A program made the position numbers and the translations under genes. A model generated the notes under the pieces. The model searched no databases. It was not told the DNA's origin and saw only the letters and a list, made by a program, of their open reading frames with translations. A DNA stretch of 64,000 nt from Arsukibacterium sp. UBA5043 (GTDB lineage Bacteria; Pseudomonadota; Gammaproteobacteria; Enterobacterales; Alteromonadaceae): positions 378,684 to 442,683 of the forward strand of contig DIBV01000006.1 of assembly GCA_002415085.1 (NCBI GenBank). Reading direction: 5' to 3'. The stretch's first letter is position 1. Every line of letters starts with the position of its first letter. Shown here one piece after another: positions 1-10,034 of this stretch.

Positions 1-57
<57 letters not shown>

Positions 58-95
58 AATTTTAGGTTGAACAGTTGTATCGAGATTGTGCCCCC

Positions 96-149
96 GGGCT
101 CCTCTTTATAACCACAGGGCGAAGGTCGCAAAACCGGCTCCCGCAACCA
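96..149 (+). pseudogene. Decayed second copy of the tRNA-fMet 3' part
   Basis: Three blocks of the tRNA recur in order: GGGCTC (96-101), GAAGGTCG (121-128) and a 22-base T-arm/acceptor/CCA block (134-155), which is identical to 42-63 including the trailing AAATTTT. The anticodon loop is disrupted and most of the T loop is missing, so it cannot fold as a tRNA. It looks like a tandem tRNA duplicate in decay or a slippage/recombination product. Confidence 0.75.
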
Positions 150-200
150 AATTTTCAACGATACTTCATTGGCGATATGGGTGTTGTTTGGATGTTACTT

Positions 201-224
201 CGCCCCGCTTGTTCGGGGCGTTTT
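201..224 (+). terminator. Rho-independent terminator after metY
   Basis: Perfect 7-bp stem CGCCCCG/CGGGGCG (201-207 with 214-220), 6-nt loop, then TTTT. It is placed between the tRNA locus and rimP. Confidence 0.8.
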
Positions 225-252
225 CGTATCTGGCGTGTCAGTTTTAAGCAGT

Positions 253-275
253 AATGGGCGCTATGCCCATTTTTT
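253..275 (+). terminator. Second hairpin/terminator in the rimP leader
   Basis: AATGGGC (253-259) pairs with GCCCATT (265-271) over a 5-nt loop and is followed by TTTTA. It sits 13 nt before the rimP Shine-Dalgarno, so it could work as an attenuator. Premature terminators between metY and rimP are known in Gammaproteobacteria. Confidence 0.65.
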
Positions 276-298
276 ATTGGTGTATTCGGAGGTCTTTT

Positions 299-754
299 TT
301 GACTAAACAAGAACAACAACTGGTTGAGTTGTTGAGCCCGACAGTAATCGCTGCCGGTTTTGATTTGTGGGGTATTGAGCTGCTGCGTGCTGGCCGGCAT
401 ACCACATTGCGGCTGTACATTGATCACAGCGACGGTATTACGGTAGAAAATTGTGCTTTGGTAAGTCGTGAAGTCAGCGCTGTACTGGATGTTGAAGATC
501 CAATCCCAGCCGAATACACCCTGGAGGTTTCATCGCCGGGTTTAGCCCGCCCGCTGTTTACCGAAGCACACTTTAAGCAGGTTGTTGGCCAGCAAATTGA
601 AGTGAAACTGACAATTGCGCAAGATAACAGAAGAAAATTCAAAGGCATGTTGCAGGCGCTAGACGCTGACATGCTCGTTATGGAAGTCGATGGCAAACCC
701 TATCGTTTGCTGCTGGATAATATAGACAAAGCAAACGTGGTACCGGTTTTTTAA
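299..754 (+). CDS. rimP: Ribosome maturation factor RimP
   Basis: Needed for 30S subunit maturation in the cytoplasm. About 151 residues, matching the family length. The motifs [26 protein letters not shown] and [13 protein letters not shown] are diagnostic; the C-terminal SH3-like part ends [11 protein letters not shown]. The start is taken as TTG at 299: a GGAGG at 288-292 lies 6 nt upstream, and residues before it do not match the family and lie in a terminator-like hairpin. First gene of the rimP-nusA-infB-rbfA-truB operon. Confidence 0.95.
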   Translation: MTKQEQQLVELLSPTVIAAGFDLWGIELLRAGRHTTLRLYIDHSDGITVENCALVSREVSAVLDVEDPIPAEYTLEVSSPGLARPLFTEAHFKQVVGQQIEVKLTIAQDNRRKFKGMLQALDADMLVMEVDGKPYRLLLDNIDKANVVPVF

Positions 755-788
755 GGTATTCGGGTCGCGTCAGAACGAGGCAGATACA

Positions 789-2285
789 ATGGCAAAAGAA
801 ATATTATTGGTTGTCGATGCAGTATCAAATGAAAAATCAGTACCACGGGAGAAAATTTTCCAGGCACTGGAGTTTGCATTAGCTGCAGCCACTAAAAAGA
901 AAAACGAAGGCGATATAGAAGTTCGGGTAAATATTGACCGTAAAACCGGGTCATATGAAACCTTCCGGCGGTGGGAAGTGGTCGCAGATGATGCGGTGCA
1001 GGAACATCCTACCCGTGAAATTACGTTGTCAGCTGCGCAATATGATGCACCAGAAGTGCAGATTGGCGATTTTTACGAAGAACAAATCGATTCTATCGAG
1101 TTTGACCGGATTACTACTCAGATGGCTAAACAGGTTATCGTACAAAAAGTACGTGAAGCTGAACGCTCGCAGGTAGTGGAAGCTTATATTGACCAGGTAG
1201 GCGAGTTGGTAACCGGTATCGTTAAAAAAGTCAATCGCGATAGCATTATTGTTGATTTAGGCAATAACGCCGAAGCGATGTTACCGCGCGAAGAAATGCT
1301 GCCGCGGGAAACTTACCGTCCTGGCGACCGGATCCGTACGTTATTATTTGATGTGAAGCCAGAAGCACGTGGCGCTCAGCTTTTTTTAAGCCGGGCTCGT
1401 CCGGAAATGCTGCTTGAGTTGTTCAGGATTGAAGTGCCGGAAATTGGCGAGGAAATGATTGAACTGCGCGGCGCAGCCCGTGATCCTGGGTCACGCGCAA
1501 AAATTGCTGTTAAAAGTAATGACCGGCGCATAGATCCGGTGGGTGCCTGTGTTGGCATGCGTGGTTCACGGGTACAGGGCGTATCAAACGAACTGGCAGG
1601 TGAACGGGTAGATATCGTGTTGTATGATGATAATGACGCCCAGTTTGTTATCAACGCCATGGCGCCTGCCGAAGTTGCCTCGATCATTGTTGATGAAGAT
1701 GCCCATTCGATGGATATCGCCGTTGAGGATTCTAACCTCGCAATGGCTATCGGTCGTAATGGCCAGAACGTGCGCTTAGCCAGCCAGTTAACAGGTTGGG
1801 AGCTGAACGTGATGTCAGTTTCGGATATGAAGAAGAAACATCAGGAAGAGACCGAGAAAGTACGGCAGGCCTTTATGGACGCGCTGGAAATCGATGAAGA
1901 CTTTGCTGACGTGTTGGTTGACGAAGGTTTCTCTACCTTAGAAGAAGTGGCTTACGTGCCAATTAGTGAACTTCTGTCTATCGACGGTTTTGATGAAGAA
2001 ATTGTTGAAGAGTTGCGTGGCAGAGCAAAAGCGGTGTTGACCACCCGTGCCCTGGCCAGCGAAGAATCATTAGAAGATGCCAAACCTACCGAAGCGCTAT
2101 TAGCGTTAGAAGGCTTAGATACCCATACCGCATATGTGATTGCCAGCAAAGGTATAACTACCCTGGACGATCTGGCCGATTTAGGTGTCGACGATTTATT
2201 AGATATAGCAGATATAACTGAACAAAAAGCAGCAGAGCTTATTATGGCTGCCCGCAATATTGTTTGGTTTAGTGAAAGTAACTGA
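789..2285 (+). CDS. nusA: Transcription termination/antitermination factor NusA
   Basis: RNA polymerase-binding factor for pausing, termination and antitermination. 498 residues, the size of E. coli NusA. Order: N-terminal polymerase-binding domain (about 1-130), S1 domain (about 135-200, [18 protein letters not shown]), KH1 ([15 protein letters not shown]), KH2 ([19 protein letters not shown]) and two acidic helix-hairpin-helix repeats from about 360 to the end ([18 protein letters not shown] and [18 protein letters not shown]). Both acidic repeats are kept, as in other gammaproteobacteria. Lies 34 nt after rimP. Confidence 0.98.
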   Translation: MAKEILLVVDAVSNEKSVPREKIFQALEFALAAATKKKNEGDIEVRVNIDRKTGSYETFRRWEVVADDAVQEHPTREITLSAAQYDAPEVQIGDFYEEQIDSIEFDRITTQMAKQVIVQKVREAERSQVVEAYIDQVGELVTGIVKKVNRDSIIVDLGNNAEAMLPREEMLPRETYRPGDRIRTLLFDVKPEARGAQLFLSRARPEMLLELFRIEVPEIGEEMIELRGAARDPGSRAKIAVKSNDRRIDPVGACVGMRGSRVQGVSNELAGERVDIVLYDDNDAQFVINAMAPAEVASIIVDEDAHSMDIAVEDSNLAMAIGRNGQNVRLASQLTGWELNVMSVSDMKKKHQEETEKVRQAFMDALEIDEDFADVLVDEGFSTLEEVAYVPISELLSIDGFDEEIVEELRGRAKAVLTTRALASEESLEDAKPTEALLALEGLDTHTAYVIASKGITTLDDLADLGVDDLLDIADITEQKAAELIMAARNIVWFSESN

Positions 2286-2310
2286 GTAGTCAACGGAGGT
2301 AACAACACAA

Positions 2311-4995
2311 ATGGCAGAAGTCACCATAGAGAAGCTGGCCAGTGATGTCGGTACAACTGTTGATCGGTTAGTACAACAATTTGCTGATGCAGGTATTACT
2401 AAAGCTGCAGGGCAGCAGGTATCTGAAGATGAGAAGAAAACCCTGTTGTTGCATTTAAGCAAGCAGCATGGCGGTAAATCCTCAGAACCTTCAAAGCTGA
2501 CCTTGAAGCGCAAAGAAAAATCCACCTTAAGTGTGGCCGGCGGTGCCGGACGCAACCGGGAAATTCAGGTTGAAGTGCGTAAGCAAAAAACCTATATCAA
2601 AAAGCCGGTTGTCGACGAGGCAACGTTAAAAGCGCAGGAAGAAGCCCGTTTGGCTGAAGAACAAGCTAACGCAGAAGCGAATCGCGCCAAGCAGGAAGCT
2701 GAACACAAAGCGCGGGAAATTGCTGCAGCTAAAGCGAAAGAAGAAGCCGAGCGCAAAGCAGTCGAAGCAAAAAAACGTGAAGAGGCTAAGCAGGCTCAGC
2801 TGCTAAAAGATGATCCGGAAGAAGCAGCACGTCGCGCGGCGAAAGAAGAAGCCAAGCGTGAAGCTGAGCATATGCGGCAGCAGCAGGAAGCTGAAGCGTT
2901 GCGTAAGCTGGAAGAAGAAGCCAAAAAGCAGGCTGAAGCTGCCCGTAAACTGGCTGAAGAAAACAGTGAACGTTGGGCTCAGGAAGAAAAAGCCAAGTCA
3001 ACTGAAAAAGATGATTACCACCTGACGAGCAATGAATTTGCCAAACAGGCAGAAGACGAAGTAGACGCGAAAGAAGAGCGCGCCGGTCGTCGTGGTGTGG
3101 GTAAAAAAGCCCCGCCAGCCAAAGGTAAAAAGAAAGATGACGGCAATGATAAAGAAGCCTTTAACCGTGCCAACCGTCATACCAAGAAAAAGAAAACGCC
3201 AACCAGTATGCAGCATGGCTTTAATAAGCCAGCACAGCCGGTAGAGCGGGAAGTGAAAATTGGCGAAACTATTACGGTTGCCGAGCTTGCTTCGAAAATG
3301 GCAGTAAAAGCTTCTGAAGTTATTAAAGCCATGATGAAAATGGGTGCGATGGCGACCATTAATCAGGTGATTGATCAGGAAACGGCAGCCATTGTCTGTG
3401 AAGAAATGGGCCACAAATTTACTCTGACCAAAGAAAATGAGTTAGAAGAAGCAGTAATGTCTGACCGTGAAGGTGAAGGCGAACTGGAGCCGCGGGCACC
3501 GGTTGTTACTGTAATGGGTCACGTTGACCATGGTAAAACGTCGTTACTGGACTACATTCGTAAAGCGAAAGTTGCTGATGGCGAAGCGGGTGGTATTACC
3601 CAGCATATTGGTGCCTATCACGTTGAAACCGAGCGCGGGATGGTAACGTTCCTGGATACACCGGGTCACGCAGCCTTTACCTCAATGCGGGCTCGTGGTG
3701 CCAAAGCAACCGATATCGTGATCCTGGTTGTTGCTGCGGATGATGGTGTAATGCCACAAACCAAAGAAGCTATCCAGCATGCGAAAGCAGCGGGTGTACC
3801 ACTGGTTGTTGCAGTAAACAAAATTGATAAACCAGAAGCTGATCCGGACAGAGTAAGAAATGAGCTATCCCAGTTTGACGTAATCTCGGAAGAGTGGGGC
3901 GGCGATACCCAGTTTGTTCAGGTTTCGGCTAAGTCTGGTATTGGTATAGATGACTTACTGGAAGCGATTCTCAACCAGGCTGAACTGTTGGAATTAAAAG
4001 CAGTTAAAAATGGTCTGGCACGTGGTGCAGTTATCGAATCGCGTTTAGATAAAGGCCGTGGTCCGGTTGCTTCCATTCTGGTGCAGGAAGGTACACTGAA
4101 TCAGGGCGATATCGTATTGTGTGGCTTTGAATATGGCCGCGTTCGTGCGATGCGCGATGAAAATGGTCGCGAAGTTAAAGTCGCAGGGCCATCTATTCCG
4201 GTAGAAATACTGGGGCTGTCAGGTGTGCCACAGGCTGGTGACGAAGTTACCGTGGTTAAAGATGAACGTAAAGCGCGTGAGGTTGCGTTATATCGCCAGG
4301 GTAAATTCCGTGATGTTAAGCTGGCGCGTCAGCAAAAAGCCAAGCTTGAAAACATGTTTGCCAACATGGAAGAAGGCGATGTATCTGAACTTAACCTGGT
4401 ATTAAAAGGTGATGTGCAAGGTTCAGTACAGGCGATTTCTGAATCACTGGCTAAACTGTCTACTGATGAAGTTAAAATTAAAATTATCGGTAGCGGCGTA
4501 GGTGGTATCACCGAAACTGACGTAACGCTTGCAGCTGCATCACAGGCCATCATTATCGGCTTTAACGTTCGTGCTGATGCTTCAGCCCGGAAAATGATTG
4601 AAGACGAAGGTCTCGACTTACGTTATTACAGCATTATTTATGAGCTGTTAGACGAAGTCAGGGCGGCGATGACCGGCATGCTGGCACCAGAGTTTAAACA
4701 GCAAATCATTGGCTTAGCTCAGGTGCGTGATGTGTTCCGCTCACCTAAGTTTGGCGCGATCGCTGGTTGTATGGTTACCGAAGGCCTGATTAAACGTAAT
4801 GCGCCTATTCGGGTACTGCGCGATAACGTGGTTATCTACGAAGGTGAGCTGGAATCACTGCGTCGCTTTAAAGACGATGTAAACGAAGTCAGAAACGGCT
4901 TTGAATGTGGTATCGGTGTGAAAAACTACAACGATGTTCGCGAAGGCGATCAGATCGAAGTATTTGAAACCATTCAGGTTGAACGTACCTTATAA
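2311..4995 (+). CDS. infB: Translation initiation factor IF-2
   Basis: GTPase that delivers fMet-tRNA to the 30S initiation complex. 894 residues. An N-terminal IF2_N domain (1-50) is followed by a long Ala/Glu/Lys-rich charged helix (about 105-240), a second IF2_N segment (about 315-365), the G domain (G1 GHVDHGKTS at about 402, DTPGH, NKID) and the beta-barrel/C-terminal domains. SD GGAGG is 9 nt before the ATG. An internal start giving a shorter IF2 form, as in E. coli, cannot be decided from sequence. Ends just before a terminator. Confidence 0.98.
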   Translation: MAEVTIEKLASDVGTTVDRLVQQFADAGITKAAGQQVSEDEKKTLLLHLSKQHGGKSSEPSKLTLKRKEKSTLSVAGGAGRNREIQVEVRKQKTYIKKPVVDEATLKAQEEARLAEEQANAEANRAKQEAEHKAREIAAAKAKEEAERKAVEAKKREEAKQAQLLKDDPEEAARRAAKEEAKREAEHMRQQQEAEALRKLEEEAKKQAEAARKLAEENSERWAQEEKAKSTEKDDYHLTSNEFAKQAEDEVDAKEERAGRRGVGKKAPPAKGKKKDDGNDKEAFNRANRHTKKKKTPTSMQHGFNKPAQPVEREVKIGETITVAELASKMAVKASEVIKAMMKMGAMATINQVIDQETAAIVCEEMGHKFTLTKENELEEAVMSDREGEGELEPRAPVVTVMGHVDHGKTSLLDYIRKAKVADGEAGGITQHIGAYHVETERGMVTFLDTPGHAAFTSMRARGAKATDIVILVVAADDGVMPQTKEAIQHAKAAGVPLVVAVNKIDKPEADPDRVRNELSQFDVISEEWGGDTQFVQVSAKSGIGIDDLLEAILNQAELLELKAVKNGLARGAVIESRLDKGRGPVASILVQEGTLNQGDIVLCGFEYGRVRAMRDENGREVKVAGPSIPVEILGLSGVPQAGDEVTVVKDERKAREVALYRQGKFRDVKLARQQKAKLENMFANMEEGDVSELNLVLKGDVQGSVQAISESLAKLSTDEVKIKIIGSGVGGITETDVTLAAASQAIIIGFNVRADASARKMIEDEGLDLRYYSIIYELLDEVRAAMTGMLAPEFKQQIIGLAQVRDVFRSPKFGAIAGCMVTEGLIKRNAPIRVLRDNVVIYEGELESLRRFKDDVNEVRNGFECGIGVKNYNDVREGDQIEVFETIQVERTL

Positions 4996-5017
4996 AGTAC
5001 CGCTGGCAATACATAGT

Positions 5018-5048
5018 ACAGGGGCCTTTAGTGCCCCTGTTGTGTTTT
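5018..5048 (+). terminator. Terminator-like hairpin between infB and rbfA
   Basis: 8-bp perfect stem ACAGGGGC/GCCCCTGT with a 7-nt loop, followed by the interrupted U tract TGTGTTTT. It may reduce transcription of rbfA-truB relative to infB; the tract is not ideal, so read-through is likely. Confidence 0.65.
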
Positions 5049-5076
5049 CCCTGACCTCAAATTTGGAATGCTTAAA

Positions 5077-5493
5077 ATGGCAAAAGAATTCTCCCGCGTT
5101 GACCGGTTGTCTCAACACATTAAGAAAGAGATGGCGGTTATTTTGCAGCGCGAAATTAAAGATCCGCGCTTGCACTCAATGATCACTGTTTCTGACGTCG
5201 AAGTATCACGCGATTTGTCACATGCCAAAGTGTTTGTAACTTTTTTAGGTATGGATGACAGTAAGGTTGAAGACAACCTTAAAATTTTGAATGATGCTGC
5301 TGGCTATGTCCGCAGTTTAATAGGTAAGCGTATTCAAACCCGGATTGTACCGCATATCCGTTTTGCGTTTGACCAGTCGTTAAATGAAGGCATCCGCATG
5401 GCCAGCTTAGTGGCATCAGTGCGTCAGGAAGATGAACGTAAACGTAAAGACGCCGGGCTCGAGCCAACAGATAACGACGGAGCTGATGAGTAA
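5077..5493 (+). CDS. rbfA: Ribosome-binding factor A
   Basis: KH-fold protein that binds free 30S subunits and helps 16S rRNA maturation and cold adaptation. About 138 residues. The N-terminus [15 protein letters not shown] and the core [11 protein letters not shown] are family hallmarks. An in-frame ATG lies 9 nt upstream at 5068, but it is adjacent to the only GGA; the ATG at 5077 has better spacing and matches the family N-terminus. The stop overlaps the truB start by one base (TAATG), so the pair is likely translationally coupled. Confidence 0.95.
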   Translation: MAKEFSRVDRLSQHIKKEMAVILQREIKDPRLHSMITVSDVEVSRDLSHAKVFVTFLGMDDSKVEDNLKILNDAAGYVRSLIGKRIQTRIVPHIRFAFDQSLNEGIRMASLVASVRQEDERKRKDAGLEPTDNDGADE

Positions 5494-6446
5494 TGGCGCG
5501 TAAAAATGCCAGAGCAGTTAATGGCATTCTGTTACTGGATAAGCCGCTTGAAGTAAGCAGTAATGGTATTTTGCAGCGGGTTCGCTGGCTTTATCAGGCA
5601 CAAAAGGCCGGGCATACCGGCGCACTGGATCCGATGGCATCTGGTTTATTGCCTATTTGTTTTGGTGAGGCGACCAAGTTCAGTCAGTTTTTACTGGATA
5701 CCGATAAAACCTATCTGGTGACCGCCAGTTTTGGGGTGCGCACCAGTACCAGTGACTCAGAAGGCGAGGTAATCAGTGAGCGGCCGGTCAGCTTTACTGA
5801 CACCGACCTGGAACAGGCACTGCAAAGTTTTCGCGGTGATATTATGCAAGTGCCCACTATGTTCTCTGCATTAAAGTATCAGGGCCAGCCCTTATATAAA
5901 TATGCCAGGCAGGGCATTACCATTGAACGTGAAGCCCGGCCTATTACCATATTTAAGTTTGAACTGTTGCAGCGCAGGGGCAACCAGGCAGATTTTATTG
6001 TTCATTGCTCCAAAGGCACTTATATCCGCACCCTGATAGACGATTTAGGCGAGCTGTTAGGCTGTGGTGGTCATGTCAGCAAATTGCATCGCACTCAGGT
6101 CGGGCCTTTTACTGCGTCGCAAATGGTAAAGCCAGTTCAGTTAGACGCCATGGCAGAACAATGCCATAGCACTGCTGATTTTGGACCGTTAGATGCCTTG
6201 TTACTGCCTTTAGATGCCGGTATTGTGGCTATGCCAGCAATTGCACTTAGTAAAGATCAGCAACATCAGCTGCAGCATGGCCAAAATTGTAATGTGGTAG
6301 CTGATGATATTGCCGCGATTAAATTGCTCGGCCCAGCTGAGGTATTTATTGGCATTGGCCAGATACAGCAGGGTGTGCTGAGTTCACGTCGCTTACTTAA
6401 CACCAGTGCTGTGCAGCAGCCAGCTACCGTGATAAACGCCTTGTAA
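5493..6446 (+). CDS. truB: tRNA pseudouridine(55) synthase TruB
   Basis: Makes pseudouridine 55 in the T loop of tRNAs. 317 residues. Motif GHTGALDPMASGLLP carries the catalytic Asp at about residue 46; KGTYIRTLIDDLG is the second family motif. A C-terminal PUA-like extension (about 250-310) is present. Overlaps rbfA by one base. Confidence 0.97.
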   Translation: MARKNARAVNGILLLDKPLEVSSNGILQRVRWLYQAQKAGHTGALDPMASGLLPICFGEATKFSQFLLDTDKTYLVTASFGVRTSTSDSEGEVISERPVSFTDTDLEQALQSFRGDIMQVPTMFSALKYQGQPLYKYARQGITIEREARPITIFKFELLQRRGNQADFIVHCSKGTYIRTLIDDLGELLGCGGHVSKLHRTQVGPFTASQMVKPVQLDAMAEQCHSTADFGPLDALLLPLDAGIVAMPAIALSKDQQHQLQHGQNCNVVADDIAAIKLLGPAEVFIGIGQIQQGVLSSRRLLNTSAVQQPATVINAL

Positions 6447-6468
6447 AAAGCAGGCAAAGTGCTATTAT
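6441..6468 (+). promoter_or_regulatory. Likely sigma70 promoter for rpsO
   Basis: TTGTAA (6441-6446), 16-nt spacer and TATTAT (6463-6468) at the truB stop codon. About 70 nt of leader then remains before the rpsO ATG. In E. coli this leader is where S15 represses its own translation; a pseudoknot cannot be confirmed by eye here. Confidence 0.5.
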
Positions 6469-6545
6469 ACGCCGGATTTTCTGGGGTCTGCTGGATGAGT
6501 GATCGGCGATACCCTTATTTTAGTTCACTCACATTGGAGTTAAAT

Positions 6546-6815
6546 ATGTCATTAAACGCTGCTGATAAAGCAAAAATTGTTGCTGACTACGCTGTTAAAG
6601 AAGGCGATACCGGTTCACCAGAAGTACAGGTTGCCCTGTTAACTGCGTCAATCACTCACCTGCAAGGCCACTTTGCTGAACACAAGCACGACTTCCATTC
6701 CCGTCGTGGTTTGTTGCGCATGGTTAGCCAGCGTCGTAAGCTGTTAGATTACTTAAAAGGCAAAGATCAGAGCCGTTACACTACCCTGATTGGTCGTTTA
6801 GGTTTACGTCGTTAA
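6546..6815 (+). CDS. rpsO: 30S ribosomal protein S15
   Basis: Primary 16S rRNA-binding protein of the 30S platform. 89 residues, exactly the family length, starting [12 protein letters not shown]; the motifs [14 protein letters not shown] and [23 protein letters not shown] are diagnostic. GGAG lies 6 nt before the ATG at 6546. An upstream in-frame extension to 6459 is not coding. Followed by a strong terminator, then pnp, as in E. coli. Confidence 0.98.
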   Translation: MSLNAADKAKIVADYAVKEGDTGSPEVQVALLTASITHLQGHFAEHKHDFHSRRGLLRMVSQRRKLLDYLKGKDQSRYTTLIGRLGLRR

Positions 6816-6840
6816 TCGCTAAGCGATAACGCAGCAGAAA

Positions 6841-6866
6841 AAGAGGCTTTCAAGCCTCTTTTTTTT
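6841..6866 (+). terminator. Rho-independent terminator after rpsO
   Basis: 8-bp stem AAGAGGCT/AGCCTCTT with a TTCA tetraloop and a run of eight T's counting the stem end. The strongest terminator on the plus strand of this window. Confidence 0.9.
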
Positions 6867-6936
6867 ATGGGAATTTTTTTAAACACTATTTTTACTGAGC
6901 TCTTTACTGAACTATCTTTTGTAACAGGTTACAGAG

Positions 6937-6985
6937 TATACTGTACAGGCAGAAAACACAGAGAAAAACATCGCAATTCGGCGAT
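6937..6985 (+). promoter_or_regulatory. pnp promoter -10 and leader stem-loop
   Basis: TATACT at 6937-6942 is a good -10; no convincing -35 is found at 16-18 nt. The leader then carries a small stem ATCGC/GCGAT (6970-6974 with 6981-6985). In E. coli the pnp leader is a stem-loop cleaved by RNase III and controlled by PNPase; equivalence here is an inference. Confidence 0.35.
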
Positions 6986-7006
6986 TAAGATTAAGGAAAT
7001 ACACAC

Positions 7007-9136
7007 GTGACTCCCATCGTAAAATCATTTCAGTTTGGCCAACATACCTTTACTTTAGAAACCGGCGTCATCGCCCGTCAGGCAGATGCCGCAGTGCTGG
7101 CCAGCCTGGGAGATACTTCCGTTTTAGTAACCGTTGTTGGTAAAAAAGAACCTAAACCTGGTCAGGATTTCTTTCCGTTAACCGTCAACTACCAGGAAAA
7201 AATGTATGCAGCTGGCCGGATCCCGGGTGGCTTCTTTAAGCGTGAAGGCCGGCCAAGTGAGGGTGAAACCTTAATTTGCCGGTTAATTGACCGTCCTATC
7301 CGTCCGTTATTCCCGGAAGGCTTTACCAATGAAGTTCAGGTTATAGCTACCGTAGTATCGGTCCAACCTGAAATTCAGCCAGACATCGTAGCGTTGATTG
7401 GTACCTCAGCGGCGTTAGCCTTGTCAGGTATTCCATTCGCCGGCCCTATTGGTGCTGCGCGCGTAGGTTATATCAATAATCAGTATGTGTTGAACCCGTC
7501 AGAAGAAGAGCTGAAAAGCTCAAAACTGGACTTAGTGGTAGCCGGTACCAATAACGCGGTACTGATGGTTGAATCTGAAGCGAATATTCTGTCAGAAGAC
7601 GTCATGTTAGGCGCGGTAATGTATGGCCATGAGCAAATGCAAACTGCCATTACTGCCATTAATGAGCTAGCGGCTGAAGGCGCTAAGCCAGCCTGGAACT
7701 GGCAGGCACCTGCGAAAAACTTACCATTAATTGCTAAAGTGACCGAACTTGCCGCCGCAGACATTGGCGTAGCTTATCAGATTACTGAAAAAGCAAAACG
7801 TTATGAGCGCATCGCAGAAATTAAAACGGCCCTGCACAATAAGTTACTGGCAGAGCTGGCCGAAGATGAAGCGCTGGATAAGAATGAGTTCGGTGATATT
7901 TTCCACGACCTGGAAAGTAAAGTTGTGCGTAGCCGTATTACCAAAGGTGAGCCGCGGATTGACGGTCGTGACCCGGAAATGATCCGTGGTTTAAGTGTAA
8001 TGACAGGTGTGTTACCTCGTACCCATGGTTCATCACTGTTTACCCGTGGTGAAACACAGGCGCTGGTTACCTGTACCTTGGGTACTGCCCGTGACGCCCA
8101 GAATATTGATGACTTGTTAAGTCAGAAAACCGATACCTTTATGCTGCACTATAACTTCCCTCCTTACAGCGTCGGTGAGACGGGTATGGTTGGGTCGCCG
8201 AAGCGTCGCGAAATCGGCCATGGTCGTTTAGCTAAGCGGGGCGTGCTGGCTGTAATGCCTGATTTTGAAGACTTCCCGTACACCGTGCGTATCGTGTCTG
8301 AAATCACCGAATCTAACGGCTCAAGCTCTATGGCATCGGTATGTGGTTCATCATTAGCGCTGATGGATGCCGGTGTACCTATTAAAGCGTCTGTTGCCGG
8401 TATCGCTATGGGCCTGGTTAAAGAAGGTGATGATTACGTTGTACTGTCAGATATCTTAGGTGACGAAGATCACTTAGGTGACATGGACTTTAAAGTGGCC
8501 GGTACTACTGAAGGTATTACGGCGCTGCAAATGGACATTAAGATTGACGGTATTACGCAGGAAATAATGCAAACTGCGTTAAAACAGGCTAAAGCAGCCC
8601 GTTTGCATATCCTGAATGTGATGGATCAGGCAATTAGCGGTCACCGTGAAGAAATGTCTGAATACGCGCCTCGCATCTACACCATGAAGATTAACCCGGA
8701 GAAAATCCGTGAAGTTATCGGTAAAGGTGGTGCAGTTATTCGTCAAATCACTGAAGAGTCTGGTACTACAATCGAGCTGGAAGATGATGGCAGCATAAAA
8801 ATTGCTGCGACCACAGCTAAAGCCGCGCAGATTGCCATTGATAAAATCAATGCCATTACTGCTGACATTGAAGTGGGTGCGATTTACCAGGGTGAAGTGG
8901 TACGGATTGTCGACTTCGGCGCCTTTGTTAACGTATTGCCAGGCAAAGATGGCTTAGTGCATATCTCGCAAATCTCTGATGAGCGGGTAAGCAACGTCTC
9001 TGAGCATTTACAATTGGGTCAGAAAGTGGCCGTTAAGGTGTTGGAAGTAGACAAGCAGGGCCGGGTACGGTTAAGTATTAAAGAAGCCAATACTAAACCT
9101 GCTGAAAATGCCGCTAACGCTGAGCAAGACGCGTAA
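7007..9136 (+). CDS. pnp: Polyribonucleotide nucleotidyltransferase (PNPase)
   Basis: Phosphorolytic 3'-5' exoribonuclease of the RNA degradosome. 709 residues (E. coli 711). Two RNase PH-like domains (about 1-220 and 310-550) flank an all-helical segment; the second carries the active-site region with [17 protein letters not shown]-terminal KH ([18 protein letters not shown], about 565) and S1 ([16 protein letters not shown], about 625) domains are complete. Start is GTG at 7007 with AAGGAA 8 nt upstream. Confidence 0.98.
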   Translation: MTPIVKSFQFGQHTFTLETGVIARQADAAVLASLGDTSVLVTVVGKKEPKPGQDFFPLTVNYQEKMYAAGRIPGGFFKREGRPSEGETLICRLIDRPIRPLFPEGFTNEVQVIATVVSVQPEIQPDIVALIGTSAALALSGIPFAGPIGAARVGYINNQYVLNPSEEELKSSKLDLVVAGTNNAVLMVESEANILSEDVMLGAVMYGHEQMQTAITAINELAAEGAKPAWNWQAPAKNLPLIAKVTELAAADIGVAYQITEKAKRYERIAEIKTALHNKLLAELAEDEALDKNEFGDIFHDLESKVVRSRITKGEPRIDGRDPEMIRGLSVMTGVLPRTHGSSLFTRGETQALVTCTLGTARDAQNIDDLLSQKTDTFMLHYNFPPYSVGETGMVGSPKRREIGHGRLAKRGVLAVMPDFEDFPYTVRIVSEITESNGSSSMASVCGSSLALMDAGVPIKASVAGIAMGLVKEGDDYVVLSDILGDEDHLGDMDFKVAGTTEGITALQMDIKIDGITQEIMQTALKQAKAARLHILNVMDQAISGHREEMSEYAPRIYTMKINPEKIREVIGKGGAVIRQITEESGTTIELEDDGSIKIAATTAKAAQIAIDKINAITADIEVGAIYQGEVVRIVDFGAFVNVLPGKDGLVHISQISDERVSNVSEHLQLGQKVAVKVLEVDKQGRVRLSIKEANTKPAENAANAEQDA

Positions 9137-9137
9137 T

Positions 9138-10034
9138 ATGCGTCGGGCTAAATCCGGTATCGCAGCGCTGTTAACGGCGCTGTTAACCTTAAGCGGTTGT
9201 GCTTTAACACAACCGTCATCGTCTGCGGCCTGGCTTACGCCAGAGCCGCTGGCGGTACCTTACCGTACTGAGCTGGCTATTGCCCGCCTGACCGAAATAT
9301 TACATCGTGCTGAGTTATCAGAAGAGCAGTCGGCACGCTTATATTATGACCGTGGTGTTATGTATGACAGCGCGGGCTTGCGCTCACTGGCCCGGCTTGA
9401 TTTTATGCGCGCGCTACGGCTAAAGCCCGATATGGCCGATGCCTACAATTTTGTCGGTATTCATTATACTCTCAGTGGCAACTTTGATCAGGCGTATGAA
9501 GCTTTTGATTCCGTGCTTGAGCTGGCCCCTGAATACGAATATGCCTACCTGAACCGTGGCATCGCTTTGTATTATGCCGGTCGCGCTGATCTGGCCGTGC
9601 CTGATTTTGTCAAGTTTCTGCAACTGCAGCCGGCAGATCCCTATCGGGTAGTCTGGCTCTATCTGGCTGAGCTTGATTTATCAGGCACTGCAGCAAAGGC
9701 ACGATTAGCGAGTAATACCGCTGTGTTGGCCGCAGATGACTGGGCGACAAAGATCCCACTTTTTTATTTGGGTAAACTTTCTGAGCAACAATTATTAAAC
9801 TCAGTTATTGATGATCTAAGTAGCCCGCGGGTGTTGGCAGAGCGCCTTTGTGAAGTCTATTTTTATCTGGCCAAGTGGCATGAAGCACAGCAACAACCTG
9901 AGCAGGCTATTGAATACTATAAGAAAGTACTTTCAACCAATGTTTATGAGTTTGTTGAGCATCGTTATGCCCGACTGGAGATAGCCAGACTCAGAGGTGA
10001 AACGCTGTCTGGCGAGAGTGATGAGTTTCATTAG
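9138..10034 (+). CDS. nlpI: Lipoprotein NlpI (TPR adaptor)
   Basis: Outer-membrane lipoprotein that in E. coli scaffolds Prc protease and peptidoglycan endopeptidases. About 298 residues. Signal peptide with lipobox LSGC (Cys 21 from the ATG at 9138), then TPR units (ARLYYDRGVMYDSAGLRSLARLDF, YNFVGIHYTLSGNFDQAYEAF, AYLNRGIALYYAGRADLAV). An upstream in-frame start at 9108 inside pnp would only lengthen the signal peptide. The start lies 1 nt after the pnp stop, the same order as in E. coli. Its end overlaps the next gene by 14 nt. Confidence 0.92.
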   Translation: MRRAKSGIAALLTALLTLSGCALTQPSSSAAWLTPEPLAVPYRTELAIARLTEILHRAELSEEQSARLYYDRGVMYDSAGLRSLARLDFMRALRLKPDMADAYNFVGIHYTLSGNFDQAYEAFDSVLELAPEYEYAYLNRGIALYYAGRADLAVPDFVKFLQLQPADPYRVVWLYLAELDLSGTAAKARLASNTAVLAADDWATKIPLFYLGKLSEQQLLNSVIDDLSSPRVLAERLCEVYFYLAKWHEAQQQPEQAIEYYKKVLSTNVYEFVEHRYARLEIARLRGETLSGESDEFH

